A DNA stretch of 64,000 nt from Cytophagales bacterium. GTDB taxonomy: Bacteria > Bacteroidota > Bacteroidia > Cytophagales > Cytophagaceae. How positions within the stretch are numbered: position 1 is the first letter of the stretch; the number at the start of each line of letters is the position of its first letter. Position numbers and translations under genes: made by a program. Positions 36,397 to 45,581 of this stretch are shown here, in pieces. Where the stretch lies: the NCBI GenBank assembly GCA_004294225.1, contig REBA01000025.1, forward strand, positions 1-64,000, read 5' to 3'. The notes under the pieces are model-generated. The model saw only the letters and a program-made list of their open reading frames with translations. It had not been told where the DNA came from and did no database searches.

Positions 36397-37053
36397 TTAT
36401 TTTTGAAATATATACATACTTCTTCCTTTGTTTTTATTAGTTTCGTATTCAATATTTTGTACACTTTTAAATCCTGCATTCGTTGCATAATTTTGCATAT
36501 TTGCTGAATTAGGAATGAAGCAATCTATTGAACCATAGGAAGTTTCATAGTGTATATTTTGTGCATCAGAATGATTGGCTATAGTCTGTATTCCGAATCT
36601 TGGCACATCGATGATAAGTAGTCCGTTATCTTCTAAACGGGAATACAGTCTTTGAACGCATAGCTCTTGCTCTGTTTCTGTAAAATCAATAAAACCAGAC
36701 CACATCCAGAGTGCCGTATCAATTTTATGAGTAAAATCAAATGTCTTAATATCTTGGTGAAGGATTTGAATTTCTTTATTTTGATACTTTTTTATTAAAT
36801 AATCATATAGACTTTTACTATACTCTACCGCCCAAATTTTACCAGAGTATCCTTTTTGGATTAAGAAATCAATACATCTTCCATAACCAGCACCTATTTC
36901 TAATACTTTTTTACTGTTTTTAAAGTATTCATAGGCAATTTCTAAATCAGAATAATCATCAAAGCCACCTTTATTTGCCATTTCTGCAAAAGCAGACACA
37001 TCTATTTTCTCATAGAAATTAATGTTATCGTCGTTATTTTTTTTCGATGGCAT
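36397..37053 (-). CDS. Class I SAM-dependent methyltransferase
   Basis: The 218-residue protein has the SAM-binding motif I VLEIGAGYGRCIDFL, the acidic motif WAVEYSKSLY, motif IV IDTALWMWSGFIDF and NGLLIIDVP. The substrate cannot be inferred. It stands alone on the minus strand and converges with gldC with 19 bases between the two genes. Confidence 0.88.
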   Translation of the reverse strand: MPSKKNNDDNINFYEKIDVSAFAEMANKGGFDDYSDLEIAYEYFKNSKKVLEIGAGYGRCIDFLIQKGYSGKIWAVEYSKSLYDYLIKKYQNKEIQILHQDIKTFDFTHKIDTALWMWSGFIDFTETEQELCVQRLYSRLEDNGLLIIDVPRFGIQTIANHSDAQNIHYETSYGSIDCFIPNSANMQNYATNAGFKSVQNIEYETNKNKGRSMYIFQK

Positions 37054-37233
37054 ATAGATTTTTTTTTGTTTAAACGTGTTCTATACTTTCATGGATATCC
37101 AATTCTTTATTTATAATTTTTTTTGATAATCTTCTAATCCACAATACAGGGACAAATTGAATTGGTTCTGAAATATTTTATCAAAATTTTCATGTTTTCA
37201 CAATAAAATATTTTTATTTTTCAGTTGAGATTT

Positions 37234-37241
37234 TATTTTTG
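37234..37241 (+). promoter_or_regulatory. Candidate -7 box of the gene at 37280
   Basis: TATTTTTG fits TAnnTTTG, 38 bases upstream of the start codon; no -33 TTG is seen at standard spacing. Confidence 0.4.
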
Positions 37242-37279
37242 TAAAAAATATCAACCACATAATCAACTTTATAAATACT

Positions 37280-38149
37280 ATGAAATCTTTTTCTTTCTTT
37301 TTATCTACTGTTATCTCTATTGTTTTCTTTGCTTACAGTTCATCACTAGCTTCAAAATCTGAGTCTATTATTTTTGATTTTGAAGCTCCTATTCCCTTAA
37401 GCAACCCTGATTGCAATAATTTGAATTGCAAGGTTGAAATTGCCCCTAGACTTTATGCCAATGAAGTTCGAACCAGCTCTAGAGTTTATCAAATATTAAC
37501 TGATGCTAGTAGAGATAAAGGCTCTCTTGCAATGATACCAATTGCTACTTTTAACCCCACATTAGATTATCTCGCATCGTCTGATCTTGTAAATAAATAT
37601 ATAAAAAGCATAAAAGTAGAATTCAAAGGAAATAGCCTTAAAAATGGAGGCTTAAGAGACACTAGATATGCTGAGCTTTTTTTGCAATACTCTTTTGACA
37701 ATGGAAAAACATTTGAGAAAGAATCAAAGATTGCCAATTTTAATAATGAAAACTCACCTATTCAAAATTATTCATTTGAAAAGATAATCGAAGAAGCTGC
37801 AGAAGATCAAATAATTGTCAGATTAATTGCCAAAAGATCAATTGATTCTAGTGGTACATGTGCTAGAGTTGTTATGAATGATTTAAATTTTTCTATACAG
37901 TATGAGGAATCTCTATCTGCGGACGATTATTTTAAAGAAGATGTAAGTTTTTATACTTATTTCATTATAGGGAAAAATGATGTTTTATATTTAAATAAAG
38001 AATTTTCAGGAGAAATCATTAACAATTATGGAAAAAGAGTCTTATTCTTTGATAAAACCAAAGAAATAGACATTTCAGCTCTAACTTCTGGTGTTTTCTA
38101 TTTAAGATTAAGCAATGGTTTGAATAAGAAACTGATATATAACAAATAA
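37280..38149 (+). CDS. Secreted protein with T9SS-type C-terminal domain
   Basis: The 289 residues begin with a signal peptide (to about SSLASKSES). The central part is beta-rich (YIKSIKVEFKGNSLKNGG, ELFLQYSFDNGKTFEKES), resembling a jelly-roll or Ig-like domain with a cysteine pair (CNNLNC). The last 55 residues (GEIINNYGKRVLFFDKTKEIDISALTSGVFYLRL, read in segments, to KKLIYNK) match the type A sorting-domain pattern. The protein is probably exported by T9SS. I recognise no enzyme motif. Confidence 0.75.
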   Translation: MKSFSFFLSTVISIVFFAYSSSLASKSESIIFDFEAPIPLSNPDCNNLNCKVEIAPRLYANEVRTSSRVYQILTDASRDKGSLAMIPIATFNPTLDYLASSDLVNKYIKSIKVEFKGNSLKNGGLRDTRYAELFLQYSFDNGKTFEKESKIANFNNENSPIQNYSFEKIIEEAAEDQIIVRLIAKRSIDSSGTCARVVMNDLNFSIQYEESLSADDYFKEDVSFYTYFIIGKNDVLYLNKEFSGEIINNYGKRVLFFDKTKEIDISALTSGVFYLRLSNGLNKKLIYNK

Positions 38150-38284
38150 ATCTTTATCTTAAATAAACGATAATTCTAAAAAAACCTTATAATATTACTT
38201 AATTACCAATAATTTGTTAAGACTGAAATATGTTGTTAGTTTTAACTTTTGAAAAAAGAGTAGGAAATTAAAAACCTAAATAAG

Positions 38285-39004
38285 TTGAATACAAAAATCA
38301 ATAAAAGTATATTATTTAGGCATCTAGGTTTAATATCATACGCTCAAGCTTTCGAATTTCAATCAGAAGTATTTAATACTATTGTCAGTACCAAAATAAC
38401 CAATAGAGACTTAGACCCACAGCTACAGGTTGCTACTTCTAATTATTTGATTATTTGTGAGCACCCTCATGTTTTTACTTTAGGAAGAAGTGGCAAACAG
38501 GCTAATTTGTTACTCAATAGTCTTAAATTGCAAGAAATTTCTGCTGAATTTCATCAGTCAAATCGAGGAGGAGATATTACTTATCATGGTCCTGGACAAA
38601 TGATTGCATATCCAATATTAGATTTAGACAATTTTTTTACAGATATTCATCAATACATGAGATTCCTAGAAGAAATTGTGATTCAGACATTAGCTAATTT
38701 TGGCATTATCGCAGGAAGAATAAAAGGCTTAACAGGGGTATGGTTAGATTATGAACACCAACATAATCCTAGAAAAATATGTGCTTTTGGGGTAAAAACG
38801 AGTCGATGGGTAACAATGCATGGCTTAGCACTTAATATCAATACTGATTTAGATTATTTTAATCATATCATACCATGTGGTATTAGTGACAAATCGGTAA
38901 CATCTATAGAAAAAGAAATAGGTAAAAAAATTAACGTTAATGAGGTAGAAGAAATATTTCTTCAGAAATTCGAAGAAATATTTCAAGCAACAATAGAAAT
39001 TTAA
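38285..39004 (+). CDS. lipB: Octanoyltransferase LipB
   Basis: LipB transfers octanoate from acyl carrier protein to the lipoyl domains of E2 and GcvH proteins. The family motif RGGDITYHGPGQ (94-105), the catalytic Lys164 in PRKICAFGVK and the catalytic Cys198 in IIPCGISDKSVTS are all present; the length is 239. The start is a TTG at 38285, and no nearby in-frame ATG would keep the conserved N-terminus. It sits 3 bases before the reductase gene. It would serve the lipoylated partner of the E1 enzyme at 59286-61262. Confidence 0.94.
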   Translation: MNTKINKSILFRHLGLISYAQAFEFQSEVFNTIVSTKITNRDLDPQLQVATSNYLIICEHPHVFTLGRSGKQANLLLNSLKLQEISAEFHQSNRGGDITYHGPGQMIAYPILDLDNFFTDIHQYMRFLEEIVIQTLANFGIIAGRIKGLTGVWLDYEHQHNPRKICAFGVKTSRWVTMHGLALNINTDLDYFNHIIPCGISDKSVTSIEKEIGKKINVNEVEEIFLQKFEEIFQATIEI

Positions 39005-39007
39005 TTT

Positions 39008-39913
39008 ATGAAAGCACAAAACAAAATATTAATTACAGGCTCTAACGGCTTGTTAGGTCAGAAATTAGTGAATATAATATCACAAGATTCAAATTATGAA
39101 TTAATTGCAACAGCAAGAGGTGTAAACCGTTTGCCTAATGATGGTAGCTATATTTATGAGCAGATGGACATTACTAACGAATTAGAAGTAACGTCAATTA
39201 TCAATAAATACCAACCTAATTATGTAATTCATACTGCCGCAATGACAAATGTAGATCAATGCGAAACTGAAAAAACAAATTGTTGGGACCAAAATGTAAA
39301 TGCAGTAAGCTATATTGTTTCGGCATGCGAGACCAATAACTGTCATTTAATTCATTTATCTACCGACTTTATTTTTGATGGTATTTCTGGGCCTTATAAT
39401 GAAGGATCCACCGCACATCCACTGAGTTATTATGGAGAAAGCAAACTCAAAGCAGAGGAAATTATATTGTCAAGTAAGATAAAGTTTGCAATTGCACGAA
39501 CTGTTTTGGTGTATGGTATAGCTCATGACATGAGCAGAACAAATATTATTTTATGGGTAAAAAAGAATTTAGAAGAAGGCAAAAAAATAAATGTAGTAGA
39601 TGATCAAGAACGCTCACCTACCTTAGCAGAAGACTTGGCAGTAGGTTGTTTTTTATTAGTAAAGCACAATTCAGAAGGTATTTATAATATAGCAGGTGAC
39701 GAAATCCTGACCCCTTATCAAATGGCAATTACTACAGCCGATTTTTTTAATTTAAACAAAGAATTAATTAACAAAACAGATTCTACAAATTTTAAACAGT
39801 TGGCAGTAAGACCATTGAAAACTGGATTGATAATAACTAAGGCTAAAAATGAATTAGGTTATAAGCCACATAGCTTTGAGAAAGGTATCGCATTAATAGC
39901 AAGCCAAATTTAA
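39008..39913 (+). CDS. dTDP-4-dehydrorhamnose reductase-like SDR (RmlD family)
   Basis: This 301-residue NAD(P)-dependent reductase has the Rossmann motif ILITGSNGLLGQKLV, the family segments VIHTAAMTNVDQCE and HLSTDFIFDG, and the catalytic YYGESKLKAEE. The layout is that of RmlD, which makes dTDP-rhamnose, but it is remote from rfbA/rfbB and next to lipB, so it may act on a different sugar nucleotide or metabolite. Confidence 0.85.
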   Translation: MKAQNKILITGSNGLLGQKLVNIISQDSNYELIATARGVNRLPNDGSYIYEQMDITNELEVTSIINKYQPNYVIHTAAMTNVDQCETEKTNCWDQNVNAVSYIVSACETNNCHLIHLSTDFIFDGISGPYNEGSTAHPLSYYGESKLKAEEIILSSKIKFAIARTVLVYGIAHDMSRTNIILWVKKNLEEGKKINVVDDQERSPTLAEDLAVGCFLLVKHNSEGIYNIAGDEILTPYQMAITTADFFNLNKELINKTDSTNFKQLAVRPLKTGLIITKAKNELGYKPHSFEKGIALIASQI

Positions 39914-40153
39914 TTACAGATTAGGATTAGTAAAAACATATTACTTAAGTACCTTTTTCAGCTAATTTAAATTTATTTTATCAAAAATATCAACTAAATT
40001 GCTTCAATAAAATAGAGGGGTTGATTTTATTACATTCTTCTTAAGAATATATTTATTTAATTAAACAACTTTGAGTAAATGAGATTTTATTTTATCGAAA
40101 ATATTTAAACTCATTACCATATTTTCGTATAATACTTTTGATATTTTAAATCA

Positions 40154-40161
40154 TAACTTTG
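40154..40161 (+). promoter_or_regulatory. Candidate -7 box of the gene at 40181
   Basis: TAACTTTG fits TAnnTTTG, 19 bases before the ATG. Confidence 0.45.
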
Positions 40162-40180
40162 GAAAAATTTTATTCCCACA

Positions 40181-40852
40181 ATGAAAAAATCTAGTCTCAA
40201 ATACATTTTTTTGTTTTTATTGGTAGGCATTATTTTTTACCTTTATCAATTAAACAAACAGACTTATCTACCCAAGTCAGTTTCAAGTAACAATTCTTCC
40301 ACATCTTCAATAAACTCTTTTGGTTCTCAAGATTTATCTTTTTCTGATAGAGGTGAATTTTCAGATGGCTCATCTTCTACAGTGGATGAAAGCACTAGTC
40401 AGTCTAACTCTTCTCAGTTTTCTAATAATATGGGTGGTGGATCAATGACAATGTTTGACAAGAATGATTACAATTCTTCAAGTGATGCTGAAAACACTTC
40501 TTTACCTAAAGATTATCAAGCTGTTACTTACTCAAATAATAATGTAAATTCTAGCAATGGTGGTGGAGGGGGCATAGGAATAGGATTGCCTATAGGAGGG
40601 CTTCAAACATTCTCTTTAGAGGATTCAGAAAATGATAAAAAATCAAAAAGAAGTGCTAATAATTCTTTAGTAGCTTCAAATCAAACAGCTAAAAAGGGAA
40701 ATTTCTTTTCTGGAGGTGGTGGTCAATTAGAAACTCCTATGGCTCCTGGAACCCCTGATGATGAGATTCCTTTAGATGGTGGAGTTAGTTTATTAATAGC
40801 TTTGGGCTCACTCTTTGGATTCAGAAAGTTATTTGTAAGTAAGAAAAAATAA
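40181..40852 (+). CDS. Exported Ser/Asn-rich protein with a P-x-DGG C-terminal sorting-like tail
   Basis: The 223-residue protein has an N-terminal hydrophobic segment (about 8-24) that may be a signal peptide or anchor, a long low-complexity Ser/Asn/Asp-rich middle with Gly runs, and a tripartite tail: IPLDGG at 196-201, a hydrophobic helix VSLLIALGSLFGF, and the basic end RKLFVSKKK. This is the layout of sorting tails processed by exosortase or related enzymes, and the PLDGG form resembles the PID-CTERM type of Bacteroidota. The function is otherwise unknown. It has its own promoter box and terminator. Confidence 0.75.
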   Translation: MKKSSLKYIFLFLLVGIIFYLYQLNKQTYLPKSVSSNNSSTSSINSFGSQDLSFSDRGEFSDGSSSTVDESTSQSNSSQFSNNMGGGSMTMFDKNDYNSSSDAENTSLPKDYQAVTYSNNNVNSSNGGGGGIGIGLPIGGLQTFSLEDSENDKKSKRSANNSLVASNQTAKKGNFFSGGGGQLETPMAPGTPDDEIPLDGGVSLLIALGSLFGFRKLFVSKKK

Positions 40853-40879
40853 TTGAGACCTTCTTTATTTATTAATTAG

Positions 40880-40905
40880 AAAATTCTTTTTATAAGAATT
40901 TTTTT
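40880..40905 (+). terminator. Intrinsic terminator after the P-x-DGG protein gene
   Basis: AAAATTCTT (40880-40888) pairs with AAGAATTTT (40894-40902), followed by further T residues. Confidence 0.7.
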
Positions 40906-40935
40906 GTTTTATTGCGAACTAAATCTAACCCTAAT

Positions 40936-41646
40936 ATGATGAATACAAGCTTTTTGTTTTTCTTTTGTTTTATTGCAAATCAAGTTATACTTGCTCAAGG
41001 TATGACTGAGCAAGGTTTGCAAGTTTTCGAGTGGATGGATAAAAAGAAAGTTGAATTTCAATCTACCACTAACGATTCCTTGTTTATAGCTCAAAATAGT
41101 GATACTCCTTTTAGAAAGGTTTTTTTAAAAAGAGGGGAGCAATCTGAGGATGTAGAAGAAGCAATATTTCATGCTAAAGTAGGAACAGTAGTTGGTCCTT
41201 TTAATGCAGGAACTCACAATTATCTTTTTAAAGTAATAAAATTAGATAGCATGAGAACTCGTTTTAATGTTGGTCATATTTTTATAAAGCCAAAGGGGTT
41301 TAATTCTCAAGATACTATTAATGCATATAATTTAGCTTTAAAATTGGCTAAAGATTTGAACAAAGGTGCTGATTTTTCGGAAGTTCTAAAAAGCTCTGGA
41401 GATGATTTCAAGAAATATGCTGATAAAGTAAAACTTGGTAAAAACCCAGGTAGCGAAGGACCTTTTGGTTGGATATGGGAAGGAACAACTATTCCTCAGT
41501 TTGACAAGGTATTGCTAAAATCAAGAAAAGGAGAATCTGTAGTAGCTATCAGCAATGTTGGAGTACATATATTTCAAGTTTCTGAAAAACAAATGGGTTA
41601 TTACAAGTCAGTGGTTTACTCTCTAGTAAAGAAAGTAGTAAAATAA
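40936..41646 (+). CDS. Exported parvulin-type peptidyl-prolyl isomerase
   Basis: The 236-residue protein has a signal peptide (FLFFFCFIANQVILAQG), an N-terminal helical region and a PpiC domain: FNVGHIFIKPKGF, ALKLAKDLNKGADFSEVLKS, GPFGWIWEGTTIPQFDKVLL. It would assist folding of envelope or secreted proteins in the periplasm. The domain may be slightly degenerate, so a chaperone role is also possible. ATG codons at 40936 and 40939 are preferred over a TTG at 40912. Confidence 0.82.
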   Translation: MMNTSFLFFFCFIANQVILAQGMTEQGLQVFEWMDKKKVEFQSTTNDSLFIAQNSDTPFRKVFLKRGEQSEDVEEAIFHAKVGTVVGPFNAGTHNYLFKVIKLDSMRTRFNVGHIFIKPKGFNSQDTINAYNLALKLAKDLNKGADFSEVLKSSGDDFKKYADKVKLGKNPGSEGPFGWIWEGTTIPQFDKVLLKSRKGESVVAISNVGVHIFQVSEKQMGYYKSVVYSLVKKVVK

Positions 41647-41748
41647 ATTATTGACAAATCAACAATAAAAAATTATATATTTTAATGAAATTATATAATT
41701 TTTTATTAAATTTCTTTTTTTATCGATACTTAAGGAATAACTCTAATC

Positions 41749-43794
41749 ATGATTGTCAAAAAGTTTAATATATCTTTATTTTTTTTACTCTTTTTGATTT
41801 ATTTTAAATCTTTTGCACAAGAAATTCAATGGGCTTGCAGAGTTTCTGCATCCAATGATATGAATAATTCAGAGAATTGGTCTGTTAAAAATATTTTGGG
41901 AATACCTAATACTTACCCTAGAATAAAAATTGGTAGTTCATGGGCAATGGGCTTGTCTGATAACGAAGTTGAAACTAAAGAGGAGGTTTTTGTAAAAGTT
42001 CAATTTTGCAAAGCGATAAAAGCACAACAAGTTGTCATAGTTGAAAACATGAACCCTGGTGCCATAAAAGAAGTTTATCTCTATGATAATAAATCAAATG
42101 AAAGATTAATTTATACCTCCGAGCCTAAAGATGAAGCTCTAACGAATAGGTTACTTGCTATTACATTTGAACCTATGGATGGAGATATTACTTCATTAAA
42201 GGTAGTAGCTGATCCATCTAAATCTAAAGGGTTTAATTGCATAGATGCTATAGGTTTATCTACTTCTAAGGAAAAAATTGCTTTGAAAATTAATGAACAT
42301 AATGACAAGAGATTTCTTCCTACTATTCAATTTATTGGTTCGGAAATAAATACCGAATATGATGAATATTCCCCAGTTATCAGCCCTGATGGCAATACGC
42401 TTTATTTTGCTAGGTTAGGGCACCCCGGAAATGTTGCAGGAGAAGCTAAAGGCGATTTAGATATTTGGTATTCAAATAAACAAAAAAACGGTAAATGGTC
42501 AGAAGCTAAAAATCTTGGAGCTCCGTTGAACAATAAAGATCACAATTTTGTAGCGGCAGTAGCTGCTAATGGCAATACCTTATTATTGGGCAATACATAC
42601 CATACCAATGGTGCTGCAAAAAGCGAAGGATGTTCAGTGTCGCATCTTACTGGTAATGTTTGGTCTATGCCTAAAAACATTGGGGTGAGCAGCTTTTTTA
42701 ACAATCACGAACATGTATCTTTCTTTATGGGGAATAATGAAAAGGTAATGCTAATGGCTATTGAAGATAAAGACCAATCCTTTGGAGAGCAAGATATATA
42801 TGTTTCCTTTGAAAAGGGAGATGGAACTTGGAGCTCTCCATTGAACTTAGGTTCTACTATTAATACCGTTAATTCTGAAACCAATATTTTCTTGGCACCA
42901 GATATGAAAACCCTTTATTTCTCTTCTAATGGATATTATGGTTATGGTGGTTATGATATTTATATGTCAAAAAGATTAGATGATAGTTGGCAAAGTTGGA
43001 CCAAACCAGTAAATCTAGGTTCAATTGTAAACTCTGAAGAAGATGAGTTTTGCTTCGTCATCACTGAAGACGGTAGATTTGCCTATGGTTATAAGTATTT
43101 CAATGATAAAAAGAAACATGATATATATGTCATTGGCTTACCCCCAGATGCAACGTTGCTGAAAAATGAGCCTGTTTTGAGAGTTAAAGGAAAAATTTTT
43201 AATGCAGATACTAAAGGAGTTTTGCCAGCAAAACTTATCTTTATAGATAGCAAAACTAAGCAAGAAATGGCTGCTTTGCAGACCAATGAAATAGCTGGAA
43301 CCTATGAAGTAGTATTACCTAAAGGAACTCAATACACAGTAAATGTAAGTTCAAATGGTTTTATATCTGCTTCTGAAAATATTTTGGTGTCTTCTGATAC
43401 TACTTTCCAAGATATTTATAAAGACATCTCTTTGATTCCTATAGAGGTAGGTAAAGTCGTTAAATTAAATAATCTATTATTCCAGCGTGGACAAGCAGAG
43501 ATGCTAGAATCTTCTTACACAGAGCTAGATAATGTGGTTAATTTTATGGAGGAAAACCCAACAGTAGTTATCCAGTTAGAAGGTCATACCGACAACCAAG
43601 GAGACCCCAAAGGAAATATGATTTTGTCCGAAAGAAGAGTAAGAATTGTAAAGCAATATATGGTTAAAAAAGGTATTGTAGCTAAGAGAATATTATTTAA
43701 AGCTTTTGGTGGCACTATGCCTTTGTATAATAATGGTTCGGAAGAAACTAGAAAACTTAATAGAAGAGTAGAGTTTATGATAATAAAAAAATAA
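41749..43794 (+). CDS. Outer-membrane OmpA-family protein with PD40 propeller
   Basis: The 681 residues have a signal peptide ending FKSFAQE, an N-terminal galactose-binding-like region (about 24-175), a PD40/WD40-like propeller (about 190-465, with YDEYSPVISPDGNTLYFAR and TNIFLAPDMKTLYFSSNG), a carboxypeptidase-regulatory-like domain (about 475-565) and a C-terminal OmpA peptidoglycan-binding domain with LEGHTDNQGDP (from about residue 609). The order PD40, regulatory-like, OmpA resembles the T9SS-associated protein PorE, but the TPR region of PorE is replaced by a different domain. It probably links the outer membrane to the wall. Confidence 0.88.
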   Translation: MIVKKFNISLFFLLFLIYFKSFAQEIQWACRVSASNDMNNSENWSVKNILGIPNTYPRIKIGSSWAMGLSDNEVETKEEVFVKVQFCKAIKAQQVVIVENMNPGAIKEVYLYDNKSNERLIYTSEPKDEALTNRLLAITFEPMDGDITSLKVVADPSKSKGFNCIDAIGLSTSKEKIALKINEHNDKRFLPTIQFIGSEINTEYDEYSPVISPDGNTLYFARLGHPGNVAGEAKGDLDIWYSNKQKNGKWSEAKNLGAPLNNKDHNFVAAVAANGNTLLLGNTYHTNGAAKSEGCSVSHLTGNVWSMPKNIGVSSFFNNHEHVSFFMGNNEKVMLMAIEDKDQSFGEQDIYVSFEKGDGTWSSPLNLGSTINTVNSETNIFLAPDMKTLYFSSNGYYGYGGYDIYMSKRLDDSWQSWTKPVNLGSIVNSEEDEFCFVITEDGRFAYGYKYFNDKKKHDIYVIGLPPDATLLKNEPVLRVKGKIFNADTKGVLPAKLIFIDSKTKQEMAALQTNEIAGTYEVVLPKGTQYTVNVSSNGFISASENILVSSDTTFQDIYKDISLIPIEVGKVVKLNNLLFQRGQAEMLESSYTELDNVVNFMEENPTVVIQLEGHTDNQGDPKGNMILSERRVRIVKQYMVKKGIVAKRILFKAFGGTMPLYNNGSEETRKLNRRVEFMIIKK

Positions 43795-43814
43795 TTTCTT
43801 TTCTTTTGAAAAAA

Positions 43815-45302
43815 TTATGTAATTCTATAGTTATTTAGTTTCTGATATTTATTTTTTAAAAAATGTGTTATTATTTCTTTAAGCCAAATTGGATGAGATA
43901 AAATAAAAAATCCGCCAATAGTGGTAAAGATATAATAGGAATAGTTTTTCCCGAGCACTTTCCCTACTACTGAATAAATAAATAAACTGCACAACCAAAT
44001 ACCCATTAATGCTAATATGCTTCCTCCAATCATTTTTCCGCCACCTATTTTACTTTTTTTGTTACCAATCTCAACCCTTCCAGCAAAAAAATAGCTATTC
44101 AATATATAAATACAACTTGTAATTCCTCCATGAAATATGCTAAGGGCTATTATCAGTTGCCAGTTAGAATAATATTTATAGATGACAGGAAAGCAAAGTA
44201 AAAGCATGGAAAAATAGAAAATTATTATTAAGCGATATTGTGTTTTCAAAAGCCTAAATAAATCTGTTTTTGAACTACACAATCCATCCATATAGCTACT
44301 CAATAGAGGGAAAAATGAAGGTAAAATATTGATAATTAATGAGCTAGCCAGTATCTGAAAATACATTATCATCGTACTTGTATCGGCAAAAAAACTTGGA
44401 GCAAAACATAATATCCCCATGAATATAAAGTAGCTAAGAATAGAAAAAATAAAATTTGGCCTCTTAATATTGTCAATCCCAATTAGTCGAATTATGACCA
44501 TAATGTTGATGGGAATCTTTTCAATAACAGAAAATCCGATTTTATTTTTTTGATCAATAGTCTTATCGCTTATATCTTCTTTAGTAAAGTTTCGGAATAT
44601 CAATTGATAATTTTTATCAAATAATAAGATAGTAGAAATAAACAAAGTGAGATGAAAAAGTAAGTCAATAGATTGAATTTTTTCAAAAATATAAACTCCA
44701 ATAGAAATAGTTGAAATCCACTCTAGTCTAATTGAGATTATAGCAATCAGCAATATAAAGATTGATAATAGGCTTATGAGCCAACTTTTTAAGGATAAAT
44801 TTTTTAATAATATTAAAACTAATGTAGCACAAAGTTGTAACTCTATATATCCCAATACAATAATCCCACTTTTTATTAAACCATATTGAGGGTAAATGTA
44901 ATGATAAGCAAAGGGGATAATAAAAAGTAGAAATAGCCTTTGAAACTTATGAAATAGATGATTATTCATTAAATACCAAACAATCGTATTTCTCATTTTT
45001 GGCATGAGCAGATAAATATTAGGACAGTTAGAAGCAGTTTTTATACTCATAGCTAGAAAAACTGTACTGATGAGAAAAAAATGTGGAATATAGTAACAGA
45101 CGATTTTTATTGGTTCTATACCAATTGATGGATTAATTTGAAATATGACATCTCCAAAATAATATCCAACGAATGGAACTGAGACAAATATTATTATTGT
45201 GCCTAAAATATTGAAAAATAGTGATAATATATTGCTAGCCCACAGAGGGCTTCTCCAGTATGCTAACCATTCATGGTAAAGGATAGTGCAATAATTATTC
45301 AT
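43815..45302 (-). CDS. DUF5687-type polytopic membrane protein (ABC-2 permease-like)
   Basis: This 495-residue protein has about 12 hydrophobic helices. The start LYHEWLAYWRSPLWASN is the characteristic opening of DUF5687 proteins of Bacteroidota, which are usually encoded next to a single-domain ABC ATPase. Here the neighbours are an OmpA-family gene and an ammonium transporter, so the pairing is broken; the lone ATPase at 26729-27457 is a candidate partner. The function of the family is unknown. Confidence 0.78.
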   Translation of the reverse strand: MNNYCTILYHEWLAYWRSPLWASNILSLFFNILGTIIIFVSVPFVGYYFGDVIFQINPSIGIEPIKIVCYYIPHFFLISTVFLAMSIKTASNCPNIYLLMPKMRNTIVWYLMNNHLFHKFQRLFLLFIIPFAYHYIYPQYGLIKSGIIVLGYIELQLCATLVLILLKNLSLKSWLISLLSIFILLIAIISIRLEWISTISIGVYIFEKIQSIDLLFHLTLFISTILLFDKNYQLIFRNFTKEDISDKTIDQKNKIGFSVIEKIPINIMVIIRLIGIDNIKRPNFIFSILSYFIFMGILCFAPSFFADTSTMIMYFQILASSLIINILPSFFPLLSSYMDGLCSSKTDLFRLLKTQYRLIIIFYFSMLLLCFPVIYKYYSNWQLIIALSIFHGGITSCIYILNSYFFAGRVEIGNKKSKIGGGKMIGGSILALMGIWLCSLFIYSVVGKVLGKNYSYYIFTTIGGFFILSHPIWLKEIITHFLKNKYQKLNNYRIT

Positions 45303-45530
45303 TCAGAACATTGTTTAGTAATAGATTTATTGAAATTATTCCTTTTTTTGTTCTTGTACTTTGTACTATTGATTGTAATGTATTTATATAAAATATGTAG
45401 GAGAAAACTTGATGATACATAACGTACTTCTTTTTCTGATGATTCTGAGATTGAAATTAATACTTTAATTCAAACAGTTTCCACTTTTGACACGACTATA
45501 AGGGGAATTAAATTCTGAGCATTTAAAAAA

Positions 45531-45566
45531 AAGAAGGCTATCTTCTGAAAGACAGCCTTCTTTTTT
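45531..45566 (-). terminator. Intrinsic terminator of the minus-strand ammonium transporter
   Basis: AAGAAGGCT (45531-45539) pairs with AGCCTTCTT (45554-45562) with TCTT/AAGA inside, and A and T runs on both sides. Confidence 0.85.
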
Positions 45567-45581
45567 AAGAAATAGGTATAA

